From positions 149,512 through 213,511 of the forward strand of contig LSBP01000003.1 in NCBI GenBank assembly GCA_001577635.1: a DNA stretch of 64,000 nucleotides, given 5' to 3'. The notes under the pieces are model-generated. The model did no database searches. It worked only from the letters and a program-made list of their open reading frames with translations, and was not told the DNA's origin. Below, one piece after another: positions 26,276 through 34,520 of this stretch (its first letter is position 1; each line of letters begins with the position of its first letter). A program made the translations under genes and the position numbers. The DNA is from Halomonadaceae bacterium T82-2 (lineage in GTDB: Bacteria; Pseudomonadota; Gammaproteobacteria; Pseudomonadales; Halomonadaceae).

Positions 26276-26545
26276 ATGTCCGTGTACGCAGTGAACTACG
26301 ATCTTCAACGCCCCGATACCTACGACGGGTTCTACGACATTCTCGAATCCGTACCGCACGTCGCCGTCATGGATGGCTTCTGGCTGCTGGAAGCCGAGGG
26401 CGATGCCGGAGCCCTGCGCGACCGGCTCAAGCGTCATGTCCATCAGGAGGACGCCGTTTTCGTCATGCATGTCGACGAGGACTGGGCCGGCGCCGGCACG
26501 CGCTGCGGCGCCTGGCTGAATGCCGAGGAACGGCGTGCGGGTTGA
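26276..26545 (+). CDS. Orphan Cas2/SinR-like ferredoxin-fold protein
   Basis: An 89-residue protein that begins MSVYAVNYDLQRPDTYDGFYDIL, with FWLLEAEGDAGALRDRLKRHV and AVFVMHVDEDWAG later. A strand followed by a YDL-type acidic motif, then a beta strand ending in a W-L pattern, resembles Cas2-like SinR/VapD-type proteins. No cas1 or CRISPR repeats are present, so it is not an adaptation module here. Function is unknown; nuclease or toxin-like activity is possible. It is followed by a small gene on the same strand. Confidence 0.6.
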   Translation: MSVYAVNYDLQRPDTYDGFYDILESVPHVAVMDGFWLLEAEGDAGALRDRLKRHVHQEDAVFVMHVDEDWAGAGTRCGAWLNAEERRAG

Positions 26546-26628
26546 CGCACGTTATGGACGCGTTGCGGGGGGTGGCGCCTATCGTGTCACCTTGGAAGCG
26601 CAATTCCTTCATGCAGGTAGGAGGCCCC

Positions 26629-26838
26629 ATGTTGCAGCAAGCCCTGGCCGTCCGCGAACTTCGGCCCTCGCCGGATGACGCCGCCACCCGTTACGAACTC
26701 TACGACAGCGATACCGGAACGCCGCTGGGTACCTTTCCCAGTCAGGCCGCGGCGCAGGACGAGGTCGCACGTCTCGAGGCTTCGAACCGGGCCGCGCTCG
26801 ACCCACCCGGCGGCCGGGAAGACCCCGGCACCGGCTAA
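26629..26838 (+). CDS. Small hypothetical protein
   Basis: A 69-residue soluble protein starting MLQQALAVRELRP at ATG 26629, with a strong AGGAGG five bases upstream (26618-26623). The middle, YELYDSDTGTPLGTFPSQAAAQDEVARLE, reads like a short beta-hairpin plus helix, as in small proteins built around an attribute-handling or DUF-type repeat, but I cannot name a family. It ends 18 bases before the convergent antiporter gene. Confidence 0.55.
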   Translation: MLQQALAVRELRPSPDDAATRYELYDSDTGTPLGTFPSQAAAQDEVARLEASNRAALDPPGGREDPGTG

Positions 26839-26856
26839 GTCGCTCCCGGCGGCGTC

Positions 26857-28563
26857 TCAATAGAGGCGCAGCCCTACCCGGGTTACCTGGTTACCCTGCA
26901 TCTCGCTGACCACCCAGTGGATCCCGTGCCAGTCGACATCGTCGCCGATCACGGGATGCCCGCCGACCCGCAGCGACACGAACTCCCCCAGTGTCATCTC
27001 CTGCTCTCCCGGGCTGAGCGTCAGCCCATAGGCATCCGCCACATCACGCATCAGCGCATGACCATCCAGGGTGAAGGTGCCGAAGAAGGCCCTTTCCTGC
27101 TTGAGTCGAGCGTCGCCATTGAACAATCGGTTGAGGGCCGGCAGATCGGCACTGCGGCCGATCACGCACAGCACGTCGCCCAGACGTAGCCGGGTGCTGC
27201 CCTTGGGATGCAGCATGGTGCGCTGACGAAATAGGGCGGAGATCAGGGCGCCGGAGGGAAAACGCAGCAGACGGATGGGCACGTCCTCGAGGGCGTCGTT
27301 TTCCACCTGATAGACGAACATCTCATAGTCGTTTTCCGGCAGCACGCCCAAGGGGCCGCGCCGATTGGGGGTGACTTGCGCTGGAATCTGGACCCGGGTC
27401 CAGCGAGCCACCAGCGACAGGGTGCCGCCCTGGACCAGCAATGACATGATCACGGCGAAGAAGGCAATGTTGAAGTAGACCGCCGCGTTCTCGACCCCAC
27501 CGATGACCGGGAAGATCGCCAGTACGATAGGAACCGCACCGCGCAGGCCGACCCAGGCGATGAAGACCACCTCGCGCCACCGGAAGCGGAAGAACGGCTT
27601 GATGGCCAGCACCACAGCCAGGGGGCGAGCCAGAAAGATGAGCACGAACGAGAGTGCGGCGCCGGGCAGCGCGTAGGAGAGCATTTCCCGCGGGCTGACC
27701 AGCAGGCCCAGCACCAGGAACAGGCCGATCTGGCTCAGCCAGGCGAAGCCGTCATGCACCGGCAGGATGAAATTGAGGTGGCGCCCCGGGCGGTTGCCGA
27801 TCATCAGCCCGGTCAGGTAGATGGCCAGAAAGCCGCTGCCGCCGAAGGCGCTGGTCAGGCCGAACACACAAAGCCCCAGAGCCAGCGTCAGCAGTGAATA
27901 CAGGCCGGGGGCCAGGTCCAGCCAGCTCAGCAGGCGGGCGATCAGCCAGCCGGCTCCCACACCGACCACCATCCCCAACCCGAACTGATTGACGAACATG
28001 CCCAGCGTATCGAGCGGCCCGCCGATATCGCCGGTCAGCAGTGCGACCAGGGTCAGGGTCAGGAAGATCGCCATGGGGTCGTTGGTGCCCGACTCGATCT
28101 CCAGGGTCGCGCCCACCCGCTCGTTGAGATTGACGCCCTGCCCGCCCAGCAGCGAGAACACGGCCGCGGCATCGGTGGAACCGACGATGGCGCCGACCAG
28201 CAGGCCTTCCGCCGGGGACAGACCCAGCAGCCACATGGCGAACAGGCCGACGATGCCGCTGGTCAGGAAGACGCCCAGGGTTGCCAGCGACAGCGCCGGC
28301 TTGAACCCCACGCGGAACGTCTTGAGCCGGGTGCGCAGGCCACCGTCGAGGAGAATCAGCGCCAGGGCCAGATTGCCGATGAGAAAGGCCAGCGGGTAGT
28401 TGTCGAACTCGATGCCCAGCAGGCCGTCCTCGCCGACCAGCATGCCCAGGGCGAGAAAGACCAGCAGCAGCGGTACGCCGAACAGCGATGACAGCCGGCT
28501 GGCCAGTATGCTCAGGGCCAGCAGGGACCCGCTGAAGAGAAACAGGGTATTGACGCTATCCAT
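26857..28563 (-). CDS. nhaP2: Potassium/proton antiporter, NhaP2/CvrA type
   Basis: A 568-residue CPA1-family antiporter. A membrane domain of about twelve to thirteen spans (residues 1-390) carries the ion-binding motif SGTNDPMAIF (ESGTNDP), LGMLVGEDG and GLRGAVPIVLA. A cytosolic part has a TrkA-C/RCK-C domain (about 395-480, ending RLGDVLCVIGR) and a CorC/HlyC-like end. E. coli CvrA and Vibrio NhaP2 exchange K+ or Na+ for H+, important for cell volume in high-K conditions. It would suit a halotolerant lifestyle alongside proVWX. Confidence 0.92.
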   Translation of the reverse strand: MDSVNTLFLFSGSLLALSILASRLSSLFGVPLLLVFLALGMLVGEDGLLGIEFDNYPLAFLIGNLALALILLDGGLRTRLKTFRVGFKPALSLATLGVFLTSGIVGLFAMWLLGLSPAEGLLVGAIVGSTDAAAVFSLLGGQGVNLNERVGATLEIESGTNDPMAIFLTLTLVALLTGDIGGPLDTLGMFVNQFGLGMVVGVGAGWLIARLLSWLDLAPGLYSLLTLALGLCVFGLTSAFGGSGFLAIYLTGLMIGNRPGRHLNFILPVHDGFAWLSQIGLFLVLGLLVSPREMLSYALPGAALSFVLIFLARPLAVVLAIKPFFRFRWREVVFIAWVGLRGAVPIVLAIFPVIGGVENAAVYFNIAFFAVIMSLLVQGGTLSLVARWTRVQIPAQVTPNRRGPLGVLPENDYEMFVYQVENDALEDVPIRLLRFPSGALISALFRQRTMLHPKGSTRLRLGDVLCVIGRSADLPALNRLFNGDARLKQERAFFGTFTLDGHALMRDVADAYGLTLSPGEQEMTLGEFVSLRVGGHPVIGDDVDWHGIHWVVSEMQGNQVTRVGLRLY

Positions 28564-28713
28564 GGCCGATCCTTGCCCAGACAGAGCACTATTATGCCAT
28601 GGTCGTAGAAACCTGAGCAGGTGCCCCCGTTCTGGTCACTCCCTCGCGGCAAGGATAGACTGGTTCGCCGCCCGCTCGGCGGGCGTCTCATCGCGATCTA
28701 CAAGGAATCCTTC

Positions 28714-29862
28714 ATGCTGGAGCGACGCCTTTCGACACTCCTGATGAGTGTCTGGCTGGTGATCAGCCCCTCGGTGCCGGCGGCGACCACGGTCGACGCC
28801 GAAGCCGCTGCCTCGGCACAACAGGTAGCCGCGGGCGACGCCGCCCCGGTACTGCGCCTTCATGACAACCCCCTGATTCGGCAGCTGGCGGAAGGCGCTG
28901 AAGCGGCCTTTCTCGCCGCCCCGGACGAGCCGTACTTCGCCCGCAGCGAGCCGGAGCCGATTACGCCGCCCCCGACGCACACCCTGCGCGTGATGCTGGA
29001 CTGGTACATCAATCCCTATCACGCACCGCTGATCGTCGCCCGGGAACGCGGGCTCTTCGACCGCGAGGGGCTCGACGTGACGCTGTCGGCACCGGCCGAC
29101 CCCAGCGTACCGGCCAAGCTGGTCGCCGCCAATCGGGCGGAACTGGCCCTGACATCGCAGCCGACCCTGCATCGTCTGGTGGCCAGGGACATGCCGCTGG
29201 TCCGGGTTGCCACGTTGATCCCGCTTCCCTTGAGCGGCTTGCTGGTGCGTGACGACGCCAGGATCGACTCGCTGGCCCAGCTCAAGGGCAAGACGGTCGG
29301 CTACGCTACCGAAAGCGTGGCCCAGGTCTATCTTGATGCCCTGCTCGAACAGCAACCCCTGACCCCGGATGACGTTACGCTCAAGCCGCTCGATTTCGCC
29401 CTCGGCCGGGCGCTGGCGGAGGGCGACGTGGACGCGATCATCGCGCCCCTGCGCCCCACCGAGCGTGACGGCCTGGCCCAGCAGGGTGTGGCCACCCATG
29501 AGTTGACGCCCGAGGAGAGCGGGCTGCCGTTGTACGATGCCCTGATCATCGTCGCCAATCGCGACACGCTCGGGCAGCACCGGCGAGATGTCTCGCACTT
29601 CCTGAAGGCGCTTGAGCAGTCCACGCTGTGGATCATCCAGCATCCCGACAAGGCTTGGGATCTGATCCGCAAGGCCGAGCCGGCGCTGGATACCCAGGCC
29701 AATGCCGATGCCTGGCCGAACGTGGTGCGCTACTTCGCGTTGCGCCCCGCCCTGCTCCAGCCGGAACGCTATCGGGGCTTTGAGCGTTATCTGAAGGCAC
29801 GGGGGCTCCATAAGACTATCACCCCGCTGTCGAACCTGGCCGTCGAGCTGGATGTGCCGTGA
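28714..29862 (+). CDS. ABC transporter substrate-binding protein, NMT1/THI5-like (ThiY-like)
   Basis: A 382-residue exported protein: signal peptide to about residue 24, a roughly 65-residue low-complexity linker, then an NMT1/THI5-like binding domain starting LRVMLDWYINPYHAPLIVARERGLF. Family members bind thiamine-pyrimidine precursors or related molecules. ATG 28714 has AAGGA eight bases upstream. There is no ABC permease or ATPase next to it and no TPP riboswitch that I can see, so the partner transporter and ligand are unknown. Confidence 0.8.
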   Translation: MLERRLSTLLMSVWLVISPSVPAATTVDAEAAASAQQVAAGDAAPVLRLHDNPLIRQLAEGAEAAFLAAPDEPYFARSEPEPITPPPTHTLRVMLDWYINPYHAPLIVARERGLFDREGLDVTLSAPADPSVPAKLVAANRAELALTSQPTLHRLVARDMPLVRVATLIPLPLSGLLVRDDARIDSLAQLKGKTVGYATESVAQVYLDALLEQQPLTPDDVTLKPLDFALGRALAEGDVDAIIAPLRPTERDGLAQQGVATHELTPEESGLPLYDALIIVANRDTLGQHRRDVSHFLKALEQSTLWIIQHPDKAWDLIRKAEPALDTQANADAWPNVVRYFALRPALLQPERYRGFERYLKARGLHKTITPLSNLAVELDVP

Positions 29863-29884
29863 CGGCGCTTGCAGCAGGCCCCCT

Positions 29885-29907
29885 GGAGCCGGCCGAGAGC
29901 CGGCTCC
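29885..29907. terminator. Hairpin between convergent ThiY-like gene and ybfF
   Basis: A 9-bp stem (GGAGCCGGC and GCCGGCTCC) with a CGAGA loop, sitting between two convergent stops. No T-run on either strand, so termination strength is uncertain. Confidence 0.4.
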
Positions 29908-29916
29908 GTCGCGATA

Positions 29917-30699
29917 TCAGTCGCCTTGCGCCAGAAAGGCGTCCACCGCCTCGCGGAACGGCTTGGGTACCTCGGCGTGTACCCAGTGGCCGGCCTCGAG
30001 GGTGACAATCTCGGCATTGGGGAGCACTTCACGCACGGCTGGCAAGGAACTATCCGGCACATACGGGGATTGTGAGCCCCGGATCACCAGCGCACGGCCC
30101 TCGAAGGGTCCCTCGCCGGCCGGCAAGTCGACGATGGCGTCGTAATCGGCCGCTATCTCGTCGAGGCCCACCCGCCAGCGCATGACCCCTTCTTCCCTGA
30201 CCAGGTTGGTCGCCAGGAACAGGCGCGTGGCCGAGGTCTCGATTTCTTCGGCCATCAGGGCGTCGGCCTCCTGGCGCGATGCCGGCCGGGCTCGCTCGAC
30301 GCGGCGCATGGCGGCGAAGATGCTGTCGTGGCCATGCGCGTAGGTGATCGGCGCGATATCGGCCACGATCAGTGATGCGACACGCTGTGGCGCCAGGCGC
30401 GCCACACTCATGGCGACCTTGCCGCCCATCGAGTGCCCCAGCAGGTCGCAATCCGTGATTTGCAGCCGGTCCAGCAAGGCGATCACGTCGTCGGCCATGG
30501 CGGCGTAGTTCATGCCCGCCACATGCGGCGAACGGCCGTGATTGCGCAGGTCGACGGCCACGACCCGGCGGCGACGCTGCCACTGTTTGGCATGGGAGCG
30601 CCAGTTGTCGGCGCTGCCGAACAGGCCGTGCAGGATCACCAGCGGGCGTGTGTCTTCCGGGCCTTCCGCCTGATAATAAAGCTCGACAGTGTCACTCAT
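29917..30699 (-). CDS. ybfF: Alpha/beta hydrolase, YbfF-type esterase
   Basis: A 260-residue serine esterase. The oxyanion region is ILHGLFGSADNW and the nucleophile elbow is GHSMGGKVAM. A DLRNHGRSPH loop and the late histidine in LEAGHWVHAEVP complete the catalytic set. YbfF hydrolyses short acyl esters, including acyl-CoA-like substrates in vitro; the natural substrate is unclear. ATG 30699 begins the conserved region, with GGGAACG upstream. It follows yhhQ by 63 bases on the same strand. Confidence 0.9.
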   Translation of the reverse strand: MSDTVELYYQAEGPEDTRPLVILHGLFGSADNWRSHAKQWQRRRRVVAVDLRNHGRSPHVAGMNYAAMADDVIALLDRLQITDCDLLGHSMGGKVAMSVARLAPQRVASLIVADIAPITYAHGHDSIFAAMRRVERARPASRQEADALMAEEIETSATRLFLATNLVREEGVMRWRVGLDEIAADYDAIVDLPAGEGPFEGRALVIRGSQSPYVPDSSLPAVREVLPNAEIVTLEAGHWVHAEVPKPFREAVDAFLAQGD

Positions 30700-30762
30700 G
30701 GAAGCGTTCCCTTTCCGGTCGCGGGATGATGGACCGCCTCGCATCCACGAGGCGGCGACGAT

Positions 30763-31428
30763 TCAGACGCCCTCGCGTGCAGGCTGCGCACCCCAGGACA
30801 GCAGCCGGCGTGTCATGACACCCAGCAGCAGGCCGTACATGGGCAAAAACAGCAGCAGCGAGATGGTCAGCTTGACGGCATAGTCCACCCAGGCGATCTC
30901 GACCCAGTGGCTGGCCATGAAGGCGTCGGGACTGTGATGGAAGGCGATGGCAAAGAAGGCGAAGGTATCCGCCAGGTTGCCGAACACCGTCGACACCGCC
31001 GGGGCCACCCACCAGCGCGCATTGCGCCGCAGGCGATCGAAGACCTGGATGTCCAGCAACTGCCCGATCACGTAGGCCATGAAGCTCGCCAGGGCGATGC
31101 GCGCCACGAAGAGGTTGAAGGTCCCCAGGGCGGCCAGGCTGCGAAATTCTCCCTTCTCGAACAGGACCGACAAGAGATACGAGATCACCAGCGCCGGCAG
31201 CATGACGCGGGCGATGATACGCCGGGCCGAGGTCTTGCCGAACAGGCGTACGGTCAGGTCGGTAGCCAGAAAGATGAAGGGGAAACTGAAGGCACCCCAG
31301 GTGGTGTGGATCCCGGCAACGGTAAACGGCAGTTGCACCAGATAGTTGCTGGCGGCGATGACCAGGATGTGAAAGGCGGCCAGTGTGGCCAGGCAGCGTC
31401 GGTACTGGCCGTGACTCAGCGATAGCAT
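30763..31428 (-). CDS. yhhQ: Queuosine precursor (preQ0/preQ1) transporter YhhQ
   Basis: A 221-residue, six-span membrane protein of the VUT/COG1738 family, which imports 7-cyano-7-deazaguanine-type queuosine precursors. Visible family features are the N-terminal ASNYLVQLPF, FPFIFLATDLTVRLFGK (a conserved loop), STVFGNLADTFAFFAIAF and a C-terminal MYGLLLGVMTRRL. A perfect TATAAT -10 box and a structured leader with a preQ1-riboswitch-like fold lie upstream, so expression may respond to the transported precursor. Confidence 0.93.
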   Translation of the reverse strand: MLSLSHGQYRRCLATLAAFHILVIAASNYLVQLPFTVAGIHTTWGAFSFPFIFLATDLTVRLFGKTSARRIIARVMLPALVISYLLSVLFEKGEFRSLAALGTFNLFVARIALASFMAYVIGQLLDIQVFDRLRRNARWWVAPAVSTVFGNLADTFAFFAIAFHHSPDAFMASHWVEIAWVDYAVKLTISLLLFLPMYGLLLGVMTRRLLSWGAQPAREGV

Positions 31429-31436
31429 GCGGCGGT

Positions 31437-31478
31437 TATCCTTTTTGGGTAATGGCGCGAGGGGTGAGGGAACCCTCG
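31437..31478 (-). promoter_or_regulatory. preQ1-I-like leader fold overlapping the yhhQ ribosome site
   Basis: On the minus strand, CGAGGG pairs with CCCTCG across a loop containing GTTCCCTCAC (plus 31458-31478). An A-rich tail ending AAAAAGGA follows 12 bases later (31438-31447 region), overlapping the Shine-Dalgarno. Loop TCC can pair with GGA of the ribosome site as a pseudoknot, the preQ1-I design. The 12-base gap before the A tract is longer than in classical members, so this is a candidate only. Confidence 0.35.
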
Positions 31479-31515
31479 GGGCGAGCCTTCCGGCCCGCCG
31501 GACTCAGGGGCGCGG

Positions 31516-31521
31516 ATTATA
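31516..31521 (-). promoter_or_regulatory. Likely -10 box of the yhhQ promoter
   Basis: A perfect TATAAT on the minus strand. The -35 region at 17 bases (GCGACG) is poor. Initiation here would give a leader of about 80 bases, long enough to hold the folded element next to yhhQ. Confidence 0.55.
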
Positions 31522-31568
31522 CGCGAAATCGTTTTCCGCGTCGCGACCCTGAACGGCCAGGTGCGATC

Positions 31569-32348
31569 TCAGCGAGCGTGAGCGTCAGCCAGAAAGGCGT
31601 CGATCAGTGCACGCGATATCGAGTAGCTTGGTGGCAACTGCGGCAGCCGACGCGGGGTAAACCAGGCCGCATCGGCAATTTCCACGCCATCGATGCGAAT
31701 GCGCCGGCTGGTGGCTTCGGCGAAGAAGCCCAGCATCAGGGAATGGGGAAACGGCCACGACTGGCTGCGGAAGTAGCGCAGCCGGCCGATGGTGACGCCC
31801 ACCTCCTCGAACACCTCGCGATGCACGGCATCCTCCGCCGCTTCGCCGGGCTCGATGAAGCCCGCCAGTGTCGAGTAGCGCCCTGGGGGGAAGCGAGGGC
31901 TGCGGGCCAGCAGCAGGTCATCGCCATGGGTAACCAGCGTGATGATACACGGCGAGATGCGCGGGTAATTGCGATGCCCGCAGTGATCGCAGTGCATGGC
32001 GAATTCGCCGCTGACTCGCCGTGGGGGATGCCCGCAGCGCCCGCAGAAACGGTGATTATGCTGCCAGGCGACGACCTGCAGAGCCGTCGACAGCAGCGCG
32101 AAGCGTGACTCGTCCCAGCCCTCCAGCCACTGCCGCGCCTTGGGCCAGTCGCGAGGCTCGGGGTCGGCGATCACGGCGACCGGCTGCTCCTCCCAGAACC
32201 CCAGGGGCTGCGCTGCGGCCGGCCAGGAAGCCACTTCGGTGAAGGGTTGATCGTCGGGGCCGGCGGCGATTCCGTTGGCGCCGTCCACCCGGATCAGCAG
32301 TCCTCCCGTGCAGGCTTCAGCATCGGCGAGCTCGCGGCGAAACGTCAT
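31569..32348 (-). CDS. nudC: NADH pyrophosphatase (RNA deNADding) NudC
   Basis: A 259-residue Nudix enzyme with a zinc ribbon (Cys102, Cys105, Cys120, Cys123) and a Nudix box from GFIEPGEAAEDAV to REVFEEVGV (163-185). The C-terminal SQSWPFPHSLMLGF segment is the NADH-pyrophosphatase-specific motif. NudC hydrolyses NADH and removes NAD caps from RNA. ATG 32348 overlaps the dnaQ stop by four bases, making it the last gene of yafS-rnhA-dnaQ-nudC. Confidence 0.94.
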   Translation of the reverse strand: MTFRRELADAEACTGGLLIRVDGANGIAAGPDDQPFTEVASWPAAAQPLGFWEEQPVAVIADPEPRDWPKARQWLEGWDESRFALLSTALQVVAWQHNHRFCGRCGHPPRRVSGEFAMHCDHCGHRNYPRISPCIITLVTHGDDLLLARSPRFPPGRYSTLAGFIEPGEAAEDAVHREVFEEVGVTIGRLRYFRSQSWPFPHSLMLGFFAEATSRRIRIDGVEIADAAWFTPRRLPQLPPSYSISRALIDAFLADAHAR

Positions 32349-33100
32349 GGAGACTCCGTGTCGGCCTGTTTCACGCCGTCCCAGACGCACTGGCCGGCCT
32401 TGTCGCGAATGGCGGCCATCTTGGCTTCATGGGCCGACCACTCCTGCTCGCTGGGGCGCACCACGGCAAGCGGTGGGCGATCCGTGTTCAGGCGGCGAAT
32501 ACGGGCGGCGCCGGGGCCCGACTCCCCTTCGTGGTCGTTGCCGTCGGCATCGAGCATCAGGGCTGTCTGCCCGCCGGTCATCGCCAGATACACGTCGGCG
32601 AGAATCTCGGCGTCCAGCAGGGCTCCGTGCAGTACGCGGTGGCCGTTGTCGATGGCGTAGCGCTTGCAGAGGGCGTCGAGGTTATTGCGCTGGCCGGGAT
32701 GCTTGTCACGGGCCAGCTTCAGGGTATCCAGAATGCCGCAATGATCGGCGACCGGGCCGAGCTTCGGCTCGCCGCGCCGGGCGTTGAGCATCGAAAACTC
32801 GTGGTCGATGAAGCCGACGTCGAACGCGGCGTTATGAATAACCAGCTCGCCGCCCCGGATGAAATCCCAGAAGGCATCCGCAATCTCGGCGAAGACCGGC
32901 TCATCGGCGACGCGCTCATTGGTGATGCCGTGTACCTCGATGGCCTCGGCCTCGATCTCCCGCTCGGGGTTGATGTATTGGTGATAGGTCCGGCCGGTCA
33001 GCCGCCGGTTGACCATTTCCACGGCACCGATCTCGATGAGACGGTGCCCTTCCCGGGGGTCGATGCCGGTGGTTTCGGTGTCGAGTATGATCTGGCGCAT
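32345..33100 (-). CDS. dnaQ: DNA polymerase III epsilon subunit (3'-5' exonuclease)
   Basis: A 251-residue DEDDh exonuclease. ExoI is DTETTG (Asp7, Glu9), ExoII is HNAAFDVGFIDHEF, and the ExoIII region is HGALLDAEILADVYL. The C-terminal tail (about 190-251) would tether it to the polymerase alpha subunit. It proofreads replication. It starts 36 bases after rnhA and overlaps nudC by four bases. The rnhA-dnaQ pairing is conserved across gammaproteobacteria, usually divergent; here they are co-directional in one operon. Confidence 0.96.
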   Translation of the reverse strand: MRQIILDTETTGIDPREGHRLIEIGAVEMVNRRLTGRTYHQYINPEREIEAEAIEVHGITNERVADEPVFAEIADAFWDFIRGGELVIHNAAFDVGFIDHEFSMLNARRGEPKLGPVADHCGILDTLKLARDKHPGQRNNLDALCKRYAIDNGHRVLHGALLDAEILADVYLAMTGGQTALMLDADGNDHEGESGPGAARIRRLNTDRPPLAVVRPSEQEWSAHEAKMAAIRDKAGQCVWDGVKQADTESP

Positions 33101-33136
33101 GATGTCTCGCTGACTGCAGGGAAAGTGGCGGAGCTA

Positions 33137-33607
33137 TCAATCCGCGGCCGCCATAGCGGCGTCGATGGCCTCGTTGGCCAGAGCGTCGGCCCGTTCGTTA
33201 CCCGGATGGCCGCTGTGGCCCTTCACCCAGTGCCATTCGATCTGGTGGCGATGGGTCTCTTCGAGGAGTTCCCGCCAGAGTTCGGCATTCTTGACCGGCT
33301 GGCGCGAGGCGGTCTTCCAACCCCGCTTCTGCCAGCCGTGGATCCACTCGGTGATGCCCTTGCGCAGGTATTCCGAGTCGGTATAGAGGGCGACACGACA
33401 GGGGCGCTTGAGTTCCCGCAGCGCCATCAACGCCGCTTTCAGCTCCATGCGGTTGTTGGTGGTCACCGCCTCGAAGCCGTTGAGTGTCTTCTCGTGGGGG
33501 CCCGATTCCATGAGCGCCCCCCAGCCACCGGGGCCGGGATTGCCACGACAGGCCCCGTCGGTATGAATCGTGACACTGGGTAGCGGGTGGTCAGTCAAGC
33601 TCGGCAA
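33137..33607 (-). CDS. rnhA: Ribonuclease HI
   Basis: A 156-residue RNase HI that cuts the RNA strand of RNA-DNA hybrids. Catalytic residues are Asp17 ([11 protein letters not shown]), Glu55 (NNRMELKA), Asp77 (LYTDSEYL) and Asp141 (GNERADALA), and the [11 protein letters not shown] loop supplies the conserved histidine. Its start overlaps the 3' end of the methyltransferase gene by 17 bases, so the two are coupled. Length equals E. coli RnhA. Confidence 0.97.
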   Translation of the reverse strand: MPSLTDHPLPSVTIHTDGACRGNPGPGGWGALMESGPHEKTLNGFEAVTTNNRMELKAALMALRELKRPCRVALYTDSEYLRKGITEWIHGWQKRGWKTASRQPVKNAELWRELLEETHRHQIEWHWVKGHSGHPGNERADALANEAIDAAMAAAD

Positions 33608-34385
33608 TCCTCTCGTGTTGGCATTCGTCGCGTTCGTTCGACGTGCGGGCGACGCGGGTGGCGTGCCCGATCAGCCGCCCGCCGGGCACGCTCGCGGGCA
33701 GGGGCGGTCGGACGATCTGCACACGGTGTACCCGACGATGCGCCTGGATCATGTAGCTGTCCCCCAGCGGCAGATTGTAACGCCGCCCCAGGGTTTCCAG
33801 CCCCGGGTTGCCGGGCTGGCCGCCGGGCAGCCGGAAGGCACAGTAGTCTACCCGTTCGATTTCGAAATCGACAAACGCCAGCCAGTCGCGCAGACGGCCG
33901 GGAGACCGCCAGCGTCCCCGCCACGGCAGCCATTCGCGTCGCCCCGGCCAGGGGCGACGCCACCCTTCGATTCCCATCGGCGACCAGCCGAAGAGAATCA
34001 GTCGACCGTCATCGGCAACCAGACGGGTGACTTCCTGCAGGAGTCGGTGCGGTTCCGGCACGACTTCCAGCAGATGGTGGACAACCACCAGCGACAGGCT
34101 TTCGTCGGGCAGCGGGAAATGATCGGGCAGGCAGACGACATGGCAGTCATCGGCCGCCAGTTCCCGTGTGGGCGCCCAGCTGAGTGCATGGCGAATCGGG
34201 CACATGTCGGTCAGGCGGGGCGCCATGCCGACCTGCAGGCTATGCTGGCCGAAGAGGCGCTCGCAGACCGGCCCCAGGCAGGCGCGCTCGGCCTGCCAGT
34301 GAGACTGCCCGGCGGGTGTCGACCAGTATCGGCGACCTTCTCGCACCAGTCGGGCCAGCTGAATCGACGGCTCCGAATTTGACAC
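33591..34385 (-). CDS. yafS: SAM-dependent methyltransferase, YafS-like
   Basis: A 264-residue class I methyltransferase-like protein. The centre ([45 protein letters not shown], here cited as [17 protein letters not shown]) is the post-motif I/II region with the DxxPLP-type loop, followed by [10 protein letters not shown]. It lies between gloB and rnhA as yafS does in E. coli. GTG 34385 is chosen because the conserved N-terminus begins here; longer in-frame starts exist upstream. The substrate is unknown. Confidence 0.8.
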   Translation of the reverse strand: MSNSEPSIQLARLVREGRRYWSTPAGQSHWQAERACLGPVCERLFGQHSLQVGMAPRLTDMCPIRHALSWAPTRELAADDCHVVCLPDHFPLPDESLSLVVVHHLLEVVPEPHRLLQEVTRLVADDGRLILFGWSPMGIEGWRRPWPGRREWLPWRGRWRSPGRLRDWLAFVDFEIERVDYCAFRLPGGQPGNPGLETLGRRYNLPLGDSYMIQAHRRVHRVQIVRPPLPASVPGGRLIGHATRVARTSNERDECQHERIAELD

Positions 34386-34520
34386 GGCGGCTCGATCCCC
34401 CCAAGGTTTATGCCATTTCACGCAGCCAGCATTTGCGGGGCCCCCTGTGGGCGACGACATCCCCGGCATCGATGCCACACGCCGCCGGCTGCCGACAACC
34501 GTGCTGAGGATAGATACCCC

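Noticed and set aside
26276..26545. Possible CRISPR adaptation locus around the Cas2-like gene
   Set aside because: No cas1, effector genes or regularly spaced repeats are present within several kilobases.
28564..28713. TPP riboswitch before the THI5-like gene
   Set aside because: The conserved TPP-element strings are absent; only a short ACCTG-AG-CAGGT repeat is visible.
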